A DNA stretch of 39,234 nucleotides from an uncultured Acidobacteriota bacterium. Lineage in GTDB: Bacteria > Acidobacteriota > UBA6911 > CAINFC01. A program made the position numbers and the translations under genes. A model generated the notes under the pieces. That model was given only the letters and a program-made list of their open reading frames with translations, was not told where the DNA came from and did no database searches. The stretch is taken from the NCBI GenBank assembly GCA_903847975.1, contig CAINFC010000061.1, forward strand, positions 1 through 39,234. The letters are read 5' to 3'. Of this stretch, positions 33,604 to 39,234 are shown piece after piece; positions within the stretch are counted from its first letter, which is position 1, and every line of letters begins with the position of its first letter.

Positions 33604-33802
33604 CGATCCTTCCCTTTGTCGGAACATTTTTCCAAACGCTCCCGTCAGACCCTACCAAAATCAGGGGGAAAAATACAAGAGAGACCTCGCCCCGGGGAAG
33701 CCAAGGCGCGAGAAAATCCGGACCTTCCATTCTTCCTGCGAATTCATTATCTTTTACGGTAAGGAAGGGCCTTTCGTTATAAGATAAGGCGGGAGAAATA
33801 AT
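33604..33802. promoter_or_regulatory. Divergent promoter region of GHL10 and beta-helix genes
   Basis: This 199-base gap lies between divergent start codons. Near the right side TTTACG and TTATAA are 18 bases apart, a plausible but weak promoter for the beta-helix gene. The left promoter was not identified. Confidence 0.35.
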
Positions 33803-35254
33803 ATGAGATTCGAATCCCTGGTGCTGGCCTGGATGGTTCTGCTTTGTTTCCTCGTTCCGGCAGTCGGACAGCCGGCCTCTTCGGCTCCGGCAGGGTTTGC
33901 CGATGCCGCCGATTTCGGCTTTTCCCCAGCGGCAGGCGGCCTGGAAAACCAGCGGGCCCTGCAGCGGGCGGTGGACCGTGGCGGCACGATTGTGGTCAGC
34001 ACCCCCGGGACATACCGGATGGGCGGCACGGTATATCTGGGCAGCCACACCTCGCTGCTGTTCGGCAATGGCGTCTTCCTGAAAAAAACGGACGAGGCCG
34101 GCCCCTTCTGCCATGTGCTGCTGAACAAGGGGGCTTTGACGAAAACCTATGACCGCGACATTACGGTGCGCGGGCTGCAGGTCATCGTCAATGGCATGGA
34201 TATCCGAAAATTCGAAGTCTACGGGCTGCACGGGCAGATTGCCTTCTTTTATATTAAAGACCTGCGCATCGAACGCTTCCGCTGCCCGGATCTCGGCAAG
34301 GCCCAGTATGGAATCCACATCTGCACCTTTGAGGATGTGATCGTGGATGATGTGATGATCCAGGGCGACAAGGACGGCGTGCATCTCGGACGGGGCAAGC
34401 GGTTTACCATCCGCAACGGCGTTTTCCGGACCTACGACGACGCCGTGGCGCTGAACGCCCACGACTATTCGGTGGGCAATCCGGAGCTCGGCTGGATCGA
34501 GGACGGCGTTGTGGAGAACTGCCATGATCTGGCGGACGGCCGGCCGCCGGTGGGATTTTTCTGCCGGATCCTGGCCGGGGCCTGGGTCGACTGGCGCTCG
34601 GGCATGGAGGTGCAGCAGTCGGATACCGTGGTTTCGCAGGGCCGGCTTTACCGGGTGCAGGCCAGGCCGGACGGAACCGTTTACAAATCGATCACCGCCC
34701 CGACCCACGAAAGCGGCAGCCGGGAGCTGGACGGGATCAACTGGGGAGTGGTTCAGAAGGATGTAACCTACACCGCCGGCGTGCGCCGCGTGGTGTTCCG
34801 GGATATTTTTCTCGAAAAGCCGCGCATCGGCTTTTCGGTTCACTTCGACAACGACCGCTACAGCCGGTCCTATTATCCGGGGGCCGCCGTTCCGCAGCAG
34901 GAGCAGCTTCTGCTGGAAAACATCCGTGTCCTGCACGACCAGCCCACCGAGCTGGTAAGCATCGGGACCCCGGTGGACGTTCTGACCATTGCCCAGTCCG
35001 TATTCCGTAACAACCGGATCACCTTTCACGGCAATCGCGCCATGTCGGACTACCTTCCTACCCGGATCAATATCCTCGGCTGCGTTTTTCAGCAGAAAGG
35101 ACCGATGGACCTGCTGGTTAACAGCGTTGCCGGCAAGGAATTGATTCTGAAGACCTCGGCCAGCATGCCGCTCTGGAACGAATTCGAGGCCCGGGTGCTG
35201 CCGGGGAGCGGCCGGGTGCAGATCGAATCGGACCTGCCCGGCCTGCGAAAGTGA
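33803..35254 (+). CDS. Secreted right-handed beta-helix protein, GH28/pectate-lyase-like, with inserted module
   Basis: This 483-residue secreted protein has a signal peptide (MRFESLVLAWMVLLCFLVPA, cleaved near VGQ) and a parallel beta-helix fold. The N-terminal region (DAADFGFSP..NQRALQRAVD) is the pectate-lyase_3 / GH28 entry. IQGDKDGVHLGRGKRFTIRN and TYDDAVALNAHDYS (residues 187-225) look like the GH28 turns with paired aspartates. A clear GHG motif is not seen. At about 245-315 an inserted segment (GMEVQQSDTVVSQGRLYRVQ, TAPTHESGSRELDGINWGVV) resembles a carbohydrate-binding or phage-tail-type module. GGGAGAAA precedes ATG 33803. The substrate is probably an acidic polysaccharide, but this is inference. 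Confidence 0.82.
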   Translation: MRFESLVLAWMVLLCFLVPAVGQPASSAPAGFADAADFGFSPAAGGLENQRALQRAVDRGGTIVVSTPGTYRMGGTVYLGSHTSLLFGNGVFLKKTDEAGPFCHVLLNKGALTKTYDRDITVRGLQVIVNGMDIRKFEVYGLHGQIAFFYIKDLRIERFRCPDLGKAQYGIHICTFEDVIVDDVMIQGDKDGVHLGRGKRFTIRNGVFRTYDDAVALNAHDYSVGNPELGWIEDGVVENCHDLADGRPPVGFFCRILAGAWVDWRSGMEVQQSDTVVSQGRLYRVQARPDGTVYKSITAPTHESGSRELDGINWGVVQKDVTYTAGVRRVVFRDIFLEKPRIGFSVHFDNDRYSRSYYPGAAVPQQEQLLLENIRVLHDQPTELVSIGTPVDVLTIAQSVFRNNRITFHGNRAMSDYLPTRINILGCVFQQKGPMDLLVNSVAGKELILKTSASMPLWNEFEARVLPGSGRVQIESDLPGLRK

Positions 35255-35516
35255 GCACCGGCAGGCCCGGATCCCCTCCTGCGTACCAGGGGGCTTACAA
35301 GCCCCTATGGGCCGCTGTCACCGCCTTGTATGGGAACCAATATCCGCTTGAGCGCTGCATCCCCCGCTATCAGACTACGGTCCACACCGATGAACGGCAG
35401 GCAATCGACGCGAAAAGTTGGCTGGGAATGAGATTCTTTTGATACTATGTCAACCAGAAGCTTTCAACGATCAACCGAACGAACCGATCACCTCATGCAC
35501 ATTTGAATGGTCTGAA
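35255..35516. other. Intergenic gap between two polysaccharide genes
   Basis: This 262-base gap separates the beta-helix gene from the lyase-like gene. It holds a short hairpin (GGGGCT 35290-35295 with AGCCCC 35300-35305) without a T-run, perhaps a weak end for the first gene. No gene is supported. Confidence 0.4.
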
Positions 35517-36671
35517 ATGAAATTCCTGCCTCTCCTGCTGTTCTTTCCTGTTCTTCTCCATTCCCAACCCCTCACATGGGATCAGCTGGTGCGAATGGAG
35601 AAGGATCGCGTCATCGGTGCGGCAACCAGGTACCTTTCCGAATCGCCGGTCACGGTCACGGCGGCAAAAGCCGAACGAAGCGCCGGCGGACTGCACGACT
35701 ACTATTCCGAGGCGACGTACTGGTGGCCGAATTTAAAAGATCCGAACGGTCCGTATATCCGCAAGGACGGTTTGACGAATCCTGAAAATTTCGAATCGCA
35801 CCTTTTGGCGTTGCAGCGGCTCTCGATCCATGTCGCGGGACTTACCGCCGCATTCGTGTTGACGAACGATAAAGTATACGCCGACAAGGCGCAGGAACAC
35901 CTGCGGGCATGGTTCGTGGACGGGAAGACCAGGATGAATCCGAATCTCCTCTACGCGCAGGCCATCAAAGGCGTCGTGACCGGGCGGGGCATCGGGATCA
36001 TCGATGCCATCCATTGTATCGAGGTGGTGAAGTCGTTGATGGTGTTGGAGAAAAAGAAGTATCTTTCGCCACAGGACGTGAAACCGATCAAAGAATGGTT
36101 TCGGGAATTCCTTGGTTGGATAACGACCCATCCGTACGGTATTGACGAACGGGACAACGGGAACAACCACAGCACGTGGTGGGCGGCGCAGGTGGCGATG
36201 TATGCCACGTTCGTGGGAGACGAGGAACAAAAGGAATTTTGCCGGCGATTCTATCGGGGCACGCTCCTCACCAGGCAAATGGCGAAGGACGGCAGCTTCC
36301 CGGAAGAATTACGCCGGACCCGCCCGTACAGCTATTCGCTCTTCAACATGGAGGGAATGGCTTTGCTGTGCGAGATCCTCTCGGATACGAAATCGTCCCT
36401 GTGGGACGTCACGACCGCGGATGGCAGGGGCATGCGGAAAGCGATGGAGTTCCTCGTGCCGTTCGTCAAGAACAAGAAATCGTGGACCTACCCGAAGGAT
36501 GTGGCGCACTTTGATGAACTTCCGGTGCGGATGCAGTCCATCCTGTTCGCGGCATGCGCATTCAAAAAGGATGAATACTTCGAGGTGTGGAAATCTTTGA
36601 ATGCGGATTACACGGGAGAAGAATTGATCCGGACATTTCCTATCCATCAGCCGATTCTCTGGTGGAAATAG
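35517..36671 (+). CDS. Secreted alginate-lyase-superfamily protein (polysaccharide lyase, PL5/PL38-like)
   Basis: This 384-residue secreted protein has a signal peptide (MKFLPLLLFFPVLLHSQ) and an alginate-lyase (PF05426) alpha-toroid fold. DYYSEATYWWPNLKDPNGPY (residues 61-80), VVTGRGIGIIDAIHC and DERDNGNNHSTWWAAQVAMY, with the NNH triad position at 216-218, and RPYSYSLFNMEGMALLCEIL are the conserved cores. The NNHSTWW histidine and a YSY-type tyrosine are probable catalytic residues. It may cleave glucuronan, mannuronan or a related uronate polymer. ATG 35517 has only a weak ribosome site. Base composition is visibly less GC-rich than its neighbours, suggesting later acquisition. Confidence 0.85.
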   Translation: MKFLPLLLFFPVLLHSQPLTWDQLVRMEKDRVIGAATRYLSESPVTVTAAKAERSAGGLHDYYSEATYWWPNLKDPNGPYIRKDGLTNPENFESHLLALQRLSIHVAGLTAAFVLTNDKVYADKAQEHLRAWFVDGKTRMNPNLLYAQAIKGVVTGRGIGIIDAIHCIEVVKSLMVLEKKKYLSPQDVKPIKEWFREFLGWITTHPYGIDERDNGNNHSTWWAAQVAMYATFVGDEEQKEFCRRFYRGTLLTRQMAKDGSFPEELRRTRPYSYSLFNMEGMALLCEILSDTKSSLWDVTTADGRGMRKAMEFLVPFVKNKKSWTYPKDVAHFDELPVRMQSILFAACAFKKDEYFEVWKSLNADYTGEELIRTFPIHQPILWWK

Positions 36672-36694
36672 TCGTCGCCCCGAATTAAGGACCA

Positions 36695-36709
36695 CCACTT
36701 AAAAAGTGG
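36695..36709. terminator. Small hairpin between lyase gene and malectin remnant
   Basis: CCACTT (36695-36700) and AAGTGG (36704-36709) pair around three bases, followed by AATTTT. It is between convergent genes and is a possible weak bidirectional terminator. Confidence 0.4.
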
Positions 36710-36714
36710 AATTT

Positions 36715-37054
36715 TCATAAAACGGGCGCCGGCTCGATTACCGCACCGCAAATTACCGCCTGACCCGTAATGGGGGTGAGCCGTACCTCGATCCCGCCGC
36801 CCGCCTCGAGCCGTACAGGGTAGACGCGCTCGATCAGGTGCTGCGCGCCTCCGGCAAGCCTGGCAATATCTACGCGTTCCAGCCGGGAAAACTCCGAGCC
36901 GGATCCGGTCGCCGCCACCCGCACCGCAACCTCGAACACCCGCTGGCCCGCGGCGATGGCCTCGGGTTCCAGAAGCAGCAGATGCAACCGGTATTCCCCG
37001 GCAGGCAGCGGCACCGGCTTCGATTTCTTACGGCTGTCGTTGGCCATGATGGGC
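36715..37054 (-). pseudogene. Malectin-like domain remnant, C-terminal part of a gene cut by the IS
   Basis: The minus-strand frame from 37047 to 36715 encodes about 110 residues with a malectin-like carbohydrate-binding pattern: AGEYRLHLLLLEPEAIAAGQ, RVFEVAVRVAATG and GGGIEVRLTPITGQAVICGA followed by VIEPAPV. The pattern matches the end of malectin domains on large glycoside hydrolases such as GH2 enzymes. The IS terminal repeat begins at 37055, immediately upstream, and no ribosome site or proper start precedes the frame, so I read this as the 3' end of an interrupted gene. The missing N-terminal part should lie beyond the right end of the window. The domain call is by pattern only. Confidence 0.65.
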
Positions 37055-37071
37055 CCCACATTCCTCACCCT
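37055..37071 (+). repeat. Left terminal inverted repeat of the IS
   Basis: CCCACATTCCTCACCCT is the exact reverse complement of 39216-39232. Similarity ends just inside the next base. Confidence 0.88.
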
Positions 37072-37128
37072 TTCTGACTGGATTTCTTCGGATTTTCCCA
37101 GAAAGGGATTTTTTTTGTGTTTCAATGT

Positions 37129-37151
37129 ATAGCAATCTATATATATGCTAT
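37129..37151 (+). promoter_or_regulatory. Inverted repeat near the first IS gene
   Basis: ATAGCA (37129-37134) and TGCTAT (37146-37151) flank an AT-rich 11-base centre, ten bases before the first IS start codon. It may overlap the IS promoter or an operator. Confidence 0.4.
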
Positions 37152-37160
37152 TATTGGAAA

Positions 37161-37496
37161 ATGTCAAGTCGAATTGCAATGAAACTCATCGACGAGCGTT
37201 CCCAGTTGCTTACGGAACTGGGAACCCTTTCCGGACTGTTGCGAGGATCTTGGGTGGAACGGTACTCCACATGCTCCCGAGCGGAGTGCCGATGCCACCG
37301 GGGGGAGCGACACGGGCCACGACGCTATTTGGTGGTCAATGAATTTGGACGGCAACGGCAAAAGTACGTGCCCAACTCCTATGTAGAGGCTGCCCGGGAA
37401 GGAATGGATCAGTATCGTCGCTTGCAGGAAATCGTCGGGCGTATTACGGAAATCAATTTATCTTTAATGAAAGAGGAGGACCATGAAGCTCTGTGA
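37161..37496 (+). CDS. DUF6788-like accessory protein of the IS
   Basis: This 111-residue protein has the pattern LRGSWVERYSTCSRAECRCH, then RGERHGPRRYLVVNEFGRQR and a helical C-terminus (YVEAAREGMDQYRRLQEIVG). The Cys-x4-Cys-x-Cys-His motif followed by HGPRRYL is that of DUF6788, a family commonly beside IS transposases. The cysteine cluster could bind zinc. The stop overlaps the transposase start by 14 bases, so the pair is coupled. ATG 37161 is preceded by GGAAA only. The function is unknown. A DNA-binding or regulatory role in transposition is inference. Confidence 0.8.
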   Translation: MSSRIAMKLIDERSQLLTELGTLSGLLRGSWVERYSTCSRAECRCHRGERHGPRRYLVVNEFGRQRQKYVPNSYVEAAREGMDQYRRLQEIVGRITEINLSLMKEEDHEAL

Positions 37497-39222
37497 TGCT
37501 CCACTTGCCGGATGGGAGATTCTCGGGGGAGGTGAGATTTTCACCCATGGACATCTGCCGACGGCTGCTGCCTATTGCCGACGGCTGGGGTTGGTCGAGT
37601 TGGTGGACCGCCTGGTGCCCACTCAAATGGAACTGCGACCCGGCTTGGTGGTCCAAGCGATGGTTCTCGATACCCTGTCGGGAAGAACTCCGCTCTATCG
37701 AATCGAGCAGTTTCTGGCCGACCAAGATGTGGAACTGCTTTTAGGCGAAGCCGTTCCTGCGCACCGTTTCAACGACACCAATTTGGCCCGGTCTCTGGAT
37801 GCTCTGTTCGCTGCGGGGACTTCCAAGATTGTGACGGAGCTTGGAATCCGAGCCGTGGGTGCCTTTGGGTTGGATACTTCCATTCCCAGCTACGACACCA
37901 CCTCGACCAGTGTCTGGGGAGACTACCGTCCCTGCGAATCGGACTGTCCTCCGGCAGGTCCCGTCATCACCCACGGACACAGCAAAGATCATCTTCCGGG
38001 ACTCAAGCAGTTCATGACGGAATTGCTGTGCGTAGACCGAGGTGTGCCTATTTTTGGACGAACGCTGGACGGCAACTCATCGGACAAGACCTCCAACCAC
38101 AAGATGCTGTCCCGCATCAGTTCGATTATGGCTCTGCACGGATTAGGGCCCGGTGCCTTCGTCTATGTGGCCGACTCCGCCATGGTGACCGAAAAAAACC
38201 TGGAGGCGACCCATCCGAATTACTTCCTCACGCGACTTCCGGCAACCTATGGGGAATGTGAACGGGTGATTACGGCCGCCGTCGACGGGCAGAACTGGAC
38301 ATTCATCGGTCCTCTGGTGGAAACGATCACCGGAAAGAACCGGCCCTGTGCGGAATACAAGGTGACGGAAAGTTCGGTGGAGCTCCATGGGAAAACCTAT
38401 CGGACGGTGGTGGTCCATTCCAGTGCTCATGATAAACGGCGGCAGAAAAAGCTGGAGAAAACCATCGCCGGATCCGCCAAGTCCATTACCGAAGAGTTGG
38501 CCAAGTTGCCTTCGGTCTACTTTTGTGAAGCGGATGCCCGGGCGGCAGCCAAACGGGCCGAGGGTCTTTCGACTCCGTTGCACACCGTGGCCATTACGAT
38601 TTGTCCCGTGGAAGTTCGTCGTCGAGGGCGTCCACCCGCCCAGGGACCGGCACCCACCGACACCCGCTTCACCCTGTCTTGGAGTATCGCGGAAAACGCT
38701 GCCGAAGTGGAAAAGGAAAGAAGCCGAGCCGGTTGTTTCGTCCTGTTAACGAATGTGCCCTTGGAAGGAGACGGTGCCATGGATGCCGCCCGATTGCTAA
38801 AAACCTACAAAGGACAGTACGGCATTGAAAGCGATTTTGCCTTCCTTAAAGACCCCCTGGTGGTGAACGATCTCTTTCTTAAAACCCCCTCGCGGATCGA
38901 TGCTCTCGGTATGATCTTGATCATCGCCCTCATGATCTGGCGGCTTATGGAGCGGTCGATGCGGGTGTATGTACAGAACACTCAAACCACTCTGCCTGGT
39001 TGGGATCGTAAAACCACCGATAAGCCGACCTCCTTCATGATGATCACCACCATGACAGGAATCCTGGTGGCGCGAACTCAAGACCAGCGGTTGCTGTTAT
39101 GCCCACCGGGCCCCAATCAATTAGCTTTCTTGGTGGCCTTGGGTCTGGGTCCTTCCGCATTCATCGACCATCATGCTTGCTGTGTGCCAATAATTCCTCT
39201 CCGTTCCGTATCAAGAGGGTGA
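37483..39222 (+). CDS. IS1634 family transposase
   Basis: This 579-residue DDE transposase resembles the IS1634/IS4 superfamily. An N-terminal region reads HLPTAAAYCRRLGLVELVDR and FNDTNLARSLDALFAAGTSK. The first aspartate is in LDTSIPSYDTTSTSVWG, then HGHSKDHLPGLKQFMTELL and GVPIFGRTLDGNSSDKTSNH. The second is in AFVYVADSAMVTEKNL, and the late acidic residue in YKGQYGIESDFAFLKDPLVV (YREKxx-type motif, here YGIESDF). A GRPPAQGP linker sits in the insertion domain. Length suits the family. GAGGAGG precedes ATG 37483. The frame is intact, so the element may be active. The gene ends ten bases before the right repeat ends. Confidence 0.95.
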   Translation: MKLCDAPLAGWEILGGGEIFTHGHLPTAAAYCRRLGLVELVDRLVPTQMELRPGLVVQAMVLDTLSGRTPLYRIEQFLADQDVELLLGEAVPAHRFNDTNLARSLDALFAAGTSKIVTELGIRAVGAFGLDTSIPSYDTTSTSVWGDYRPCESDCPPAGPVITHGHSKDHLPGLKQFMTELLCVDRGVPIFGRTLDGNSSDKTSNHKMLSRISSIMALHGLGPGAFVYVADSAMVTEKNLEATHPNYFLTRLPATYGECERVITAAVDGQNWTFIGPLVETITGKNRPCAEYKVTESSVELHGKTYRTVVVHSSAHDKRRQKKLEKTIAGSAKSITEELAKLPSVYFCEADARAAAKRAEGLSTPLHTVAITICPVEVRRRGRPPAQGPAPTDTRFTLSWSIAENAAEVEKERSRAGCFVLLTNVPLEGDGAMDAARLLKTYKGQYGIESDFAFLKDPLVVNDLFLKTPSRIDALGMILIIALMIWRLMERSMRVYVQNTQTTLPGWDRKTTDKPTSFMMITTMTGILVARTQDQRLLLCPPGPNQLAFLVALGLGPSAFIDHHACCVPIIPLRSVSRG

Positions 39223-39232
39223 GGAATGTGGG
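39216..39232 (-). repeat. Right terminal inverted repeat of the IS
   Basis: AGGGTGAGGAATGTGGG, the exact reverse complement of the left repeat. It overlaps the transposase stop codon region and leaves two bases of flank (AT) before the window ends. Confidence 0.88.
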
Positions 39233-39234
39233 AT

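Larger units (their letters stand above)
37055..39232 (+). mobile_element. IS1634-like insertion sequence with accessory gene
   Basis: The element spans about 2178 bases between matching 17-bp terminal inverted repeats (CCCACATTCCTCACCCT at 37055-37071, its reverse complement at 39216-39232, all 17 positions equal). It carries two overlapping genes, a DUF6788-like protein and an IS1634-family (IS4 superfamily) transposase. The family makes direct repeats of about 5-6 bases. The six bases left of the element are ATGGGC, and the two visible bases to the right are AT, which agrees with that. The exact outer boundary could shift by one base. Confidence 0.85.

Noticed and set aside
33290-35029. 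Long minus-strand frame across the beta-helix gene
   Set aside because: It runs opposite to a clearly secreted beta-helix protein with a ribosome site and signal peptide. The antisense product has no family features.
37055-37179. Extension of the malectin-like frame into the IS left end
   Set aside because: The frame continues past the inverted repeat by chance, since the repeat marks the element boundary.
1-39234. CRISPR array, tRNA, rRNA or prophage
   Set aside because: No regular repeat-spacer array, no cloverleaf-like or rRNA-like sequence and no phage structural genes were seen by eye. A dedicated search was not possible.

Overview
The window is dense bacterial DNA, visibly GC-rich, from a motile Gram-negative. 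The Gram-negative reading rests on flagellar P-ring and L-ring genes (flgI, flgH), FlgA, and several signal peptides and lipoproteins. The mix of DUF1080 and GHL10-type secreted hydrolases, a FliW/CsrA pair, single-domain FlgJ, and sigma-54 plus sigma-28 flagellar promoters would suit Acidobacteriota or a related deep-branching phylum. That placement is inference and no rRNA is present to settle it. No tRNA, rRNA or CRISPR array was recognised.

Region 1 (1-9.5 kb) starts with a truncated hsdM fused to foreign sequence. A minus-strand run follows, transcribed lepA, small membrane protein, TPR lipoprotein, uvrA, PLP-dependent decarboxylase, secreted DUF1080 protein. Region 2 (9.6-18.4 kb) is mostly plus strand: an SDR-family sugar-nucleotide enzyme, transaldolase, PPK2 polyphosphate kinase, a small secreted protein on the minus strand, a zinc alcohol dehydrogenase with a Gfo/Idh/MocA oxidoreductase, a lipoprotein cyclophilin and a PepD-like dipeptidase.

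Region 3 (18.4-29.4 kb) is a minus-strand flagellar cluster in the order flgF-flgG-flgA-flgH-flgI-flgJ-flgM-(small ORF)-flgN-like-flgK-flgL-fliW-csrA-maf-like-(small ORF). A near-consensus sigma-54 promoter precedes flgF and a sigma-28-like promoter precedes flgM. This splits the cluster into a rod and ring module, and a late module of hook-associated proteins, regulators and a glycosylation-type gene.

Region 4 (29.7-31.5 kb) holds rpsU with a clear sigma-70 promoter and a terminator, then a pyrimidine-nucleoside phosphorylase. Region 5 (32.1-37.05 kb) is an island of secreted carbohydrate-active proteins: a GHL10 hydrolase, a GH28-like beta-helix protein with an internal module, an alginate-lyase-superfamily protein, and the C-terminal remnant of a malectin-like protein. 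The remnant is cut by an IS1634-like element that fills the right end. I located its 17-bp terminal inverted repeats at 37055-37071 and 39216-39232. The element carries a small DUF6788-like gene overlapping the transposase gene. The window is therefore interrupted by foreign DNA at both ends, and its most variable content is the carbohydrate island and the IS.
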